Source: Thermoproteota archaeon
GTDB lineage: Archaea; Korarchaeota; Korarchaeia; Korarchaeales; Korarchaeaceae
Reading direction: 5' to 3'
NCBI GenBank assembly: GCA_015521385.1
Contig: WAOH01000034.1
Location: forward strand, 1 to 18,898
DNA length: 18,898 bases
Numbering within the stretch: position 1 is the first letter of the stretch; every line of letters starts with the position of its first letter. Both the position numbers and the translations under genes were made by a program. The notes beneath the pieces are model-generated. The model worked only from the letters and a program-made list of their open reading frames with translations. It did not search any database and was not told where the DNA came from. Of this stretch, positions 7,768 through 12,998 are shown piece after piece.

Positions 7768-8251
7768 ACCTAATCCCCCTCTTCTCATCCAGAACTGCCC
7801 TGACCCTCCTGGGCTCCTTGTCGTACTGGGGCTTCGGTACGCCCTCCCTGAACCTCTCCGGTGGGTAGATCTGTTCCTCAAACGTGTAAAATGCCACGTC
7901 GTGCACCTTGGTGAATTTCAGCGAGTTGGTCGGGCAGATATCCACGCAGAAGCCGCAGAAGACGCACCTAGTGTAGTTAATGCCCGGCCTCCTCACGGGC
8001 CTCTTGCCCTCCTCCGACTCCTCCTTCGAAACGTACATCTTCATGGCATCGGCGGGGCAGACCATGGCGCAGAGACCGCACTTTATGCAGGTGTCCCAGT
8101 CGTACTCTATCATCCCCCTGTAGCCGTCGGGGAATTCTTGGATGTCGTCCGGGTACATGAGGGTGAGTCTGTGACCACCCAGCATGTACTTGGCCCCCGT
8201 GGCGAGGGCCTTTATGTGACGGATCGTCCTTTCAACCGTCAAATCACGCAC
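7751..8251 (-). CDS. nuoI: Complex I ferredoxin-like subunit NuoI (two 4Fe-4S clusters)
   Basis: Peripheral-arm subunit carrying clusters N6a and N6b that pass electrons towards NuoB. The two cysteine sets are complete: C55, C58, C61, C65 in CIKCGLCAMVCP and C96, C99, C102, C106 in CVFCGFCVDICP, with the family's PTNSLKFT after the second. It has 166 residues if read from GTG 8251. The start is uncertain: the only good Shine-Dalgarno, GGAGGTG at 8255-8249, overlaps that GTG but is six bases ahead of TTG 8242, which lies one base after the nuoH stop. TTG 8242 (163 residues) may be the real start. The C-terminal tail after VHDVAFYTFEEQIYPP is charged, as in other NuoI proteins. With no NuoEFG in the window, these clusters probably take electrons from ferredoxin or an unlinked donor subunit (inference). 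Confidence 0.94.
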   Translation of the reverse strand: MRDLTVERTIRHIKALATGAKYMLGGHRLTLMYPDDIQEFPDGYRGMIEYDWDTCIKCGLCAMVCPADAMKMYVSKEESEEGKRPVRRPGINYTRCVFCGFCVDICPTNSLKFTKVHDVAFYTFEEQIYPPERFREGVPKPQYDKEPRRVRAVLDEKRGIRYEPVE

Positions 8252-9251
8252 CTCCCATCAGCATTACCTCTACCAGCGAGATGAAGATGGAGATTATCGA
8301 CAGGGGCAGCATCGTCTTCCATCCCAAGTCCATGGCCTGATCTATCCTGAACCTCGGGTACACGGCCCTGAGGAAGGCCCCTATCACTATTATGATGAAG
8401 GCCTTGATGAAGAGCAGGACTCCGGGCAGGAGCGGGTCGTTTGCCATGAATCCGGGTATGGGGTTCCACCCTCCTAGGAAGAGTATGGTGAACACCAGGC
8501 TCAGGACGTAGAGCTTCACGTAGGATGCTCCCATGACCAGACCGTAGAGGATGCCGCTGTACTCCGTGTAGGCCCCGGCAACTATCTCGCTCTCAGCTTC
8601 GGGTATCTCGAACGGGAACTTGCTGGTCGACATGTACATGAGGACCAGCATCGTTATGGCCGCTACCGGATTCAGGAAAATCCCCCATATGCCCTTCTGG
8701 GCCTCGGCTATCTCCACGAGGTCCAAGGAACCGTAGAGGACGGCCATTGACAGGGCCGACAGGAACATGGGTATCTCGTAGGAGACGACTATGTAGCCCT
8801 CCCTTATACCCCCTATGAGGGAGAACTTGTTGTTGCTGGCCCATCCCATCACTACGGTGAATATCGGGGCGAGGGTCGAGAGGGCCAGCACTATGAGGAG
8901 GCTGAGGTCGCTCCTGAACGCGTAGAACGTGGGACTGACAGGTATGGCCACCGTAGGCAGGTATGCGGTTCCGAAGAGCAGCGCCGGCGTCATTATGAAC
9001 GCCAGCTTGTCAACGGTCTTCGGTATGATGGGCTCTTGGAACAGGTACCTGAGCAGGTCGGCGACCATCTGTATCGCTCCACCTAGCGGTTTGAGGACAT
9101 AGAGAGGACCGTACCTCAGTTGCACTTTGGCGGCGATCTTCCTCTCGAGCCAGATAATCACGAGTAGGAGCAGGAAGGCTACGGTTATCCCCGGGAATAT
9201 CAGGGGAACGAACACGTACGGCTCAAATATTATACTCAACAGGTCCTGCAT
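8244..9251 (-). CDS. nuoH: Complex I quinone-site membrane subunit NuoH
   Basis: The membrane subunit that joins the peripheral and membrane arms and forms much of the quinone chamber; 335 residues with about eight helices. Family landmarks are WLERKIAAKVQLRYGP near residue 35, GYIVVSYEIPM, and the acidic loop FPFEIPEAESEIVAGAYTEYSG near residue 210. The cytoplasmic first loop is variant: RYGPLYVLKPLGG in place of the usual RxGPNRVGPxGLLQP. I chose ATG 9251, which shares one base with the nuoD stop (TGATG) and has GAGG ten bases ahead. A GTG one codon earlier is possible. The stop overlaps or abuts nuoI. Confidence 0.95.
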   Translation of the reverse strand: MQDLLSIIFEPYVFVPLIFPGITVAFLLLLVIIWLERKIAAKVQLRYGPLYVLKPLGGAIQMVADLLRYLFQEPIIPKTVDKLAFIMTPALLFGTAYLPTVAIPVSPTFYAFRSDLSLLIVLALSTLAPIFTVVMGWASNNKFSLIGGIREGYIVVSYEIPMFLSALSMAVLYGSLDLVEIAEAQKGIWGIFLNPVAAITMLVLMYMSTSKFPFEIPEAESEIVAGAYTEYSGILYGLVMGASYVKLYVLSLVFTILFLGGWNPIPGFMANDPLLPGVLLFIKAFIIIVIGAFLRAVYPRFRIDQAMDLGWKTMLPLSIISIFISLVEVMLMGGA

Positions 9252-10420
9252 CACCTATCAGCCTCCGGCGGGAAGTAATCCAAACTACCGTAAATCGCGG
9301 GGATGTCGGCCACTCTGGCTCCCCTAGTCAGGTGCTCGAACAGTATGACATTCCTGAACGAGGGGGTGACCATCCTCATTCTGTAGGGGCTCATCTTCCC
9401 GTCGCTGATTATGTGGAAGACGACCTCCCCTCTCCCTCCTTCTACTCTGGCCACGGCCTCTCCTGCCGGGACCCTGAGGTTGGCGAAGACTCCGGGGAAC
9501 TTTATGTGACCGGTCTCCTCGACCTGCTTTCTCAGGTTCGGCGGGATCATCTTCATGTACTTCTCGTTCAGGATGGGGCCGTCGGGTATCTTCTTCAGGA
9601 CCTGCCTGATTATCTTGATGCTCTCCTGGATCTCCCTCACCCTGACCATCACCCTGGCGAAGGCATCGCCCGCCTCCTCAGTTATCACGTCGAAATCCAG
9701 CTCGGGATATGCTGCATAGGGCTCCGCCTTCCTGACGTCGTATGGAACGCCGCTCGCCCTCAGGTTGGGTCCAGTGACGCCGAGCTTTATCGCATCCTCC
9801 TTGGTCAGCACGCCCACTCCCTCTAGCCTGGCCCTGGTCACGGGGTTGTTGAAGTAGAGATCGAAGTAGTCGGGCATCCTGTTCTCCAGGTACCTCATCA
9901 CCTTCTCCACCCTGTCCTCGAAGCCCTGAGGCAGGTCCCTTCTCACGCCTCCCGGCACTATGTACGAGTACGTCAGCCTTGCGCCGGTCAGCTCCTGCGC
10001 CAGCTCGATCAGGGGCTCCCTGTCACCGAAGCACCACATGTAAGCGGTTGACGAACCTATCATGACTCCGTGGATGCCCATCCCGTAGAAGTGACTGTGT
10101 ATCCTGTTTATCTCCGCCAGCAGGGTCCTCAGGTACTGGGCCCTAGGCGGCGGCTCTATGCCGAGCAGCTTCTCCACGGCCATGACGTAGGCCAGGTTAT
10201 TGGCCGTGGTGTCTGCCAGGGATGGCCTCTCCACCAGCGGGATTATCTGAAGGTACTTCTTGACCTCAGCCAGCTTCTCCACAGAGCGGTGCACGTACCC
10301 TATGTTGGGCCTCAGCTCCACGACTATATCCCCGTCTATCTTGGCTACCAGCCTCATGTGACCCGATGCGGGGTGTTGAGGACCTATCAGTACCTCTAGC
10401 TCCCTCTCCTCCAGGCTCAT
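9251..10420 (-). CDS. nuoD: Complex I 49-kDa-type subunit NuoD
   Basis: The hydrogenase-large-subunit-like protein that forms the quinone head-group site with NuoB; 389 residues. It opens with GPQHPASGHMRL and ends DIPAIYGSLDYFPPEADR, the complex I form of the C-terminus (GSLDxxxxExDR). The CxxC nickel ligands of hydrogenases are absent at both ends, so this is a quinone reductase and not a NiFe hydrogenase. Y78 in NNLAYVMAVEKL corresponds to the quinone-site tyrosine of Thermus Nqo4. The N-terminal loop HPASGH is one residue shorter than bacterial HPSTHG, so the quinone-site histidine is probably H21, a form I recall from other archaeal NuoD. The ATG overlaps the nuoC stop by four bases. NuoC and NuoD are separate, not fused as in E. 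coli. Confidence 0.96.
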   Translation of the reverse strand: MSLEERELEVLIGPQHPASGHMRLVAKIDGDIVVELRPNIGYVHRSVEKLAEVKKYLQIIPLVERPSLADTTANNLAYVMAVEKLLGIEPPPRAQYLRTLLAEINRIHSHFYGMGIHGVMIGSSTAYMWCFGDREPLIELAQELTGARLTYSYIVPGGVRRDLPQGFEDRVEKVMRYLENRMPDYFDLYFNNPVTRARLEGVGVLTKEDAIKLGVTGPNLRASGVPYDVRKAEPYAAYPELDFDVITEEAGDAFARVMVRVREIQESIKIIRQVLKKIPDGPILNEKYMKMIPPNLRKQVEETGHIKFPGVFANLRVPAGEAVARVEGGRGEVVFHIISDGKMSPYRMRMVTPSFRNVILFEHLTRGARVADIPAIYGSLDYFPPEADR

Positions 10421-10893
10421 GCGTTTATCCCCTCCGTCTTCACCTTGAACTCCTTCCTGAGCGGCGGTATGCCCTCGTAGGTCTCGGGCAGGAGGAGCCT
10501 CTCGCCCATCCTGGGATGGCCCTCGAACACTATGCCCATGAGATCGTGCTCCTCGTGCTCCTGATAGAGGACGCTCGGCCAGACCTCCAGCAGGGTGGGC
10601 ATCTTCGGATCGTCATAGGGGAGGTCCGTCCTGAGGTTAACTATGAAGTAAGCCAGCTCCAGGTTCGAGTAGGAGGAGGCGACGTAGACTACCTCGAACC
10701 TCTCGTTCGGATAATCCACGGCGGTGACGGCCTTGACGTGATCGAATCCCAGATCCTTCAGCCTCTTGGCCGCCTCGACCATCTTATCCCTGGCGACTTT
10801 GACATCCACGACGTTGGGCTCCTTTCCAGAGACCTCAGCACCAAGATCCTTCAGCCTCTCCTCTATCTGGGACTTCAGTTCCTCAAACTTCAT
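10417..10893 (-). CDS. nuoC: Complex I 30-kDa-type subunit NuoC
   Basis: A soluble structural subunit of the peripheral arm, 158 residues. The conserved C-terminal signature is present: WPSVLYQEHEEHDLMGIVF, then GHPRMGERLLLPETYEG and PLRKEF (family pattern W..A...ERE.yDm.GI.F.GHPdlrRll). The N-terminal half is helical and charged with the ferredoxin-like fold strand FDHVKAVTAVDYP. ATG 10893 lies inside the end of nuoB (11-base overlap) and its stop overlaps nuoD in an ATGA junction, so translation of B, C and D is coupled. No oddities. Confidence 0.94.
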   Translation of the reverse strand: MKFEELKSQIEERLKDLGAEVSGKEPNVVDVKVARDKMVEAAKRLKDLGFDHVKAVTAVDYPNERFEVVYVASSYSNLELAYFIVNLRTDLPYDDPKMPTLLEVWPSVLYQEHEEHDLMGIVFEGHPRMGERLLLPETYEGIPPLRKEFKVKTEGINA

Positions 10894-11407
10894 AGGTCAC
10901 CAGCTCCCCCTTCCTTATCTTCCTCTGCAGCATGATTATCGCCTGGGCAACTGCCTCAGGTCTCGGCGGGCATCCCGGGATGTAGACATGGACGGGTAAG
11001 ATGTCCTTCGGTCTCACTATGTTGTAGCTGTTCCAGAATATGCCGCCGTCGATGCCGCAGGCTCCCATGGCAACGACGAACTTGGGATCGGGCATCTGCT
11101 CGTAGACCCATATCGCCGCCTCGGCCATCTTCTTGCTGAGGGTCCCCTCTATGAAGAGCACGTTGCACTGCCTCGATGCTATGAATGGGAGGAACCCGAA
11201 CCTCTCGGTGTCGAACTTGGGAGCAGCGGAGGCTCCAAACTCAGCTCCACAGCAGGCCGTGGTGAAGTGGACCGGCCAGAGGGAGAAGGCTATCCCCCAG
11301 TCCCTCAGGCTCCTGATGGGCGTCTTGTTCACCAGCCAGGCAGCCGCCTTCCTGGCGGCCTTCTCCAAGTTACCAACCCACATGCTTCCCTCTAATGCGC
11401 AGACCAT
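10883..11407 (-). CDS. nuoB: Complex I iron-sulfur subunit NuoB (cluster N2)
   Basis: Holds the terminal 4Fe-4S cluster N2 that reduces quinone. Of 174 residues, the four ligands are C52 and C53 in HFTTACCGAEF, C117 in MGACGIDGG and C146 in PGCPPRPE. The adjacent double cysteine is the complex I form. I kept ATG 11407, which has TAGGAGG eight bases ahead and overlaps nuoA by 16 bases. ATG 11383 (166 residues, beginning MWVGNLEKAARKA, with AGAGGGA close ahead) is also possible and would leave eight bases after the nuoA stop. Residue numbers here use the longer form. Confidence 0.96.
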   Translation of the reverse strand: MVCALEGSMWVGNLEKAARKAAAWLVNKTPIRSLRDWGIAFSLWPVHFTTACCGAEFGASAAPKFDTERFGFLPFIASRQCNVLFIEGTLSKKMAEAAIWVYEQMPDPKFVVAMGACGIDGGIFWNSYNIVRPKDILPVHVYIPGCPPRPEAVAQAIIMLQRKIRKGELVTYEV

Positions 11408-11778
11408 AGTTCCAGCCTCCTAACGTAATATATCCCGAACACGAGGGGGGATGCGAGGATCGCCACCATGGCGCCGAAAAGGAGGGTGGTATTGAGGATG
11501 TATCTATGGGCCTCCATTAGAAACAGGAATGAGTAGATCATGATGGGCTCTAGGGTAAGGAACAGGATCAGGAAGGGGTAGTACTGCATCATGAAGAGGC
11601 CCCTCGCCCTTCCCCGCGGTGGATTGGCGCACTCATACCTTTCTCTCTTTCTGGGATACTCCTTGGCCGGAGATAGTATCTTACCGAGGATAAAACCGAT
11701 TATCCCAAGTCCTATACCTATCGCAACGCCTAAGGAAAATGTCACGAGGACCTCATTTGTCAAACCGAGACCTTCCAT
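11392..11778 (-). CDS. nuoA: Complex I membrane subunit NuoA
   Basis: First gene of the complex I operon; a three-helix membrane subunit of 128 residues that borders the quinone entry. The loop between helices 1 and 2 carries the family's YEC motif (RERYECANPPRG, residues 46-57), followed by FMMQYYPFLILFLTLEPIMIYSFLF, where bacterial NuoA has RFxVRFYxVALLFIIFDVExxFLxPW. Here an E-P pair replaces the usual D-V-E, an archaeal-looking variant. ATG 11778 has AAGGAA four bases ahead and a TATA box about 37 bases ahead, giving a leader of roughly 11 bases. The AT-rich gap upstream supports this as the operon start. Confidence 0.92.
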   Translation of the reverse strand: MEGLGLTNEVLVTFSLGVAIGIGLGIIGFILGKILSPAKEYPRKRERYECANPPRGRARGLFMMQYYPFLILFLTLEPIMIYSFLFLMEAHRYILNTTLLFGAMVAILASPLVFGIYYVRRLELWSAH

Positions 11779-11804
11779 GATTCCTTGCCCCGTTCGAGAT
11801 TCGA

Positions 11805-11825
11805 AATAATAGTTAAAAGCTTTCC
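11805..11825 (-). promoter_or_regulatory. Promoter (BRE and TATA) of the complex I operon
   Basis: The minus strand reads GGAAAGCTTTTAACTATT: a purine-rich BRE (GGAAAG) directly followed by the TATA core TTTTAA at 11818-11813. The distance to ATG 11778 is about 37 bases from the box centre, so transcription would start near 11789. A second AT-rich palindromic box, TATATTTTAAATATA at 11866-11880, could be an alternative or regulated start. Confidence 0.6.
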
Positions 11826-12039
11826 TAGTTGATAATTGTGAATTTAATCGCTAGTATTATCGAAGTATATTTTAAATATAGCTGGAAAAGAAAGTATGTT
11901 TTTATGTTTTTAGCCCTAGCATAAAATATATCGGGATTTTTTCGTCTATCGTCGGGGTACGGAGGTAGTCCGGGAGACGGGCAGCTAGGTAATGGCCGAT
12001 CGCACCCTTAGTGGATTAGGATGAAAGGAATATGAGCTC

Positions 12040-12057
12040 CTCGTAAAAATGGAGGTG
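12040..12057 (-). terminator. Probable terminator after the ferritin-like gene
   Basis: Directly after the stop the minus strand reads ACACCTCCATTTTTACGAGGAG: a five-T run at 12049-12045 held in the loop of a CTCC/GGAG inverted repeat. A short T run is adequate for archaeal termination. Confidence 0.45.
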
Positions 12058-12351
12058 TTAGTGGCCTTCTAACAGTTCTTTAACTTCCGCTCTTCCCTCC
12101 TCCAGCTCCTTCACCTGCTCAGGATCTAAGGAGAGAAGGAGCTCTAGAAACTCCCCTACGTGGGTTTTCTCCTCCTTAGCCACATCTAAGAATATCTTCC
12201 TGGCCTTCTCATCGTCCGTCGCATTCGCGAATTGAATGTAGAGGTTTATGGCATCCAGTTCGGCTATAATGGCATATCTCAGGGCTTGAGAGAGCTCCTC
12301 GCGGGTCATCTTCCTTCCCTTTGAGAGGGATACAGGGTTCTCAGCCAGCAT
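12058..12351 (-). CDS. Encapsulin-type ferritin-like protein (EncFtn family), stand-alone
   Basis: A 97-residue helical protein closely matching, from memory, the N-terminal ferritin-like domain of the Pyrococcus furiosus encapsulin PF1192: both share AIIAELDAINLY, KIxLDVAxEEKxHVGEF, LLLxLDPEQVxEL and a final EVKEL. In encapsulated ferritins two subunits build an open ferroxidase site at their interface from one glutamate plus an ExxH pair. Here these are E31 (AELDA), E61 and H64 (EEKTH), all present, with Y38 nearby. The likely job is Fe(II) oxidation for iron storage or detoxification. In P. furiosus this domain is fused to the shell protein; here the protein ends after RAEVKELLEGH, no shell gene lies on either side, and no obvious C-terminal targeting peptide is seen. 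ATG 12351 has GGGTGATC ahead and a TATA box 36 bases upstream, so it has its own promoter. Ferroxidase function is inferred. Confidence 0.88.
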   Translation of the reverse strand: MLAENPVSLSKGRKMTREELSQALRYAIIAELDAINLYIQFANATDDEKARKIFLDVAKEEKTHVGEFLELLLSLDPEQVKELEEGRAEVKELLEGH

Positions 12352-12379
12352 GTGAGATCACCCTGCTATGGGGGAGGCT

Positions 12380-12395
12380 TCTCCTTTAAAGTAAG
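12380..12395 (-). promoter_or_regulatory. TATA box of the ferritin-like gene
   Basis: The minus strand reads TTACTTTAAAGGAG with core TTTAAA at 12390-12385, 34-39 bases ahead of ATG 12351. The expected transcript start is near 12361, leaving about ten leader bases with GGGTGATC. Confidence 0.5.
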
Positions 12396-12439
12396 GGGGA
12401 ACCCGAAAATGGGAGGTCCTTATCCTCCTAGCACGCCGG

Positions 12440-12469
12440 TTTTGTAAAAAGAGTGAATAAATTATTGAG
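12440..12469 (-). terminator. T-rich terminator after cobO
   Basis: After the TAA of cobO the minus strand reads CTCAATAATTTATTCACTC and then a five-T run at 12450-12446, an AT/T-rich archaeal termination signal without a strong stem. Confidence 0.5.
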
Positions 12470-12988
12470 TTAAAATTCTATACCCTCTCGAGCGGGGATC
12501 CCTGATGAGAAGGGGTGCTTCACCTCCTTGAACTCGGTGACATAGTCCGCTAATTCGTAGAAGGAGGGAGGAGCGTACCTCCCAGTCAGGACGACCTCGG
12601 TGTGCGGATGCCTCGACTCAACTGCCGAGATGACCTCCTCCTCATCGATCAGCTTGAAGGCCACGGCTACATTCACCTCGTCCAAGACCACCAGCCTATA
12701 ATTACCGGAGGACATGGCCGCCGCAGCCTCCTGAAGTCCTCTCCTAGCCAGGGCTATATCCTCCTCCCTAGGTCTCTTGGGATCCACGAACCTCTCGCTG
12801 CCGAACCTCCTGACCTCTATCTCGGGTATTTTCTTGACCGCCATGACCTCCCCCGTCGGTTGTCCCTTCAGGAACTGAACTATGAGGGCTCTACCTCCCC
12901 TTCCCGCTACTCTCAACGCCAATCCGAAGGCTGCCGTGGTTTTTCCCTTGCCGTTACCCGTGTAGAGGTGCACCAATCCCTCACTCAC
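12470..12988 (-). CDS. cobO: Cob(I)yrinate a,c-diamide / corrinoid adenosyltransferase (CobO/CobA/BtuR type)
   Basis: Transfers the adenosyl group of ATP to cob(I)alamin-type corrinoids, forming the Co-C bond of adenosylcobalamin. It has 172 residues, the usual size. The P-loop is GNGKGKTTAAFG near residues 11-22 (the CobA-type loop that grips ATP in reverse), followed by ALIVQFLKG, LVVLDEVN near residue 105, VVLTGRYAP and the C-terminal HPFSSGIPAREGIEF that closes the corrinoid site. The start is GTG 12988, with GGGAG five bases ahead, ten bases after the nrdJ stop. It is therefore co-transcribed with, and probably translationally linked to, the adenosylcobalamin-dependent reductase that uses its product. 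No other B12 gene is in the window, so it may serve salvage as well as synthesis. Confidence 0.93.
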   Translation of the reverse strand: MSEGLVHLYTGNGKGKTTAAFGLALRVAGRGGRALIVQFLKGQPTGEVMAVKKIPEIEVRRFGSERFVDPKRPREEDIALARRGLQEAAAAMSSGNYRLVVLDEVNVAVAFKLIDEEEVISAVESRHPHTEVVLTGRYAPPSFYELADYVTEFKEVKHPFSSGIPAREGIEF

Positions 12989-12998
12989 TCAAGCTCCC

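Larger units (their letters stand above)
11779..12057. other. AT-rich regulatory gap with a GC-rich island, between the ferritin-like gene and nuoA
   Basis: This 279-base gap contains the nuo promoter, the symmetric AT box at 11866-11880, poly-T/poly-A tracts between 11880 and 11943, and a sharply GC-rich island at about 11943-12010. The island holds a small hairpin (TCCG/CGGG around GGAGA, near 11968-11980) and the palindrome CGATCG at 11998-12003. No open frame with protein character was seen. Confidence 0.5.

Noticed and set aside
7768..7881. N-terminal extension of nuoJ to 7881
   Set aside because: Arginine/serine-rich, overlaps nuoI deeply, and ATG 7767 has a good ribosome site and gives the normal NuoJ length.
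7427..8284. Plus-strand frame of 285 codons opposite nuoJ and nuoI
   Set aside because: Both genes below it have strong family signatures; the plus frame has none.
9251..11407. NuoB/NuoD as subunits of a membrane-bound NiFe hydrogenase
   Set aside because: NuoD has no CxxC nickel ligands at either end and NuoB has the adjacent double cysteine of complex I; NuoA, NuoJ and NuoK complete the operon.
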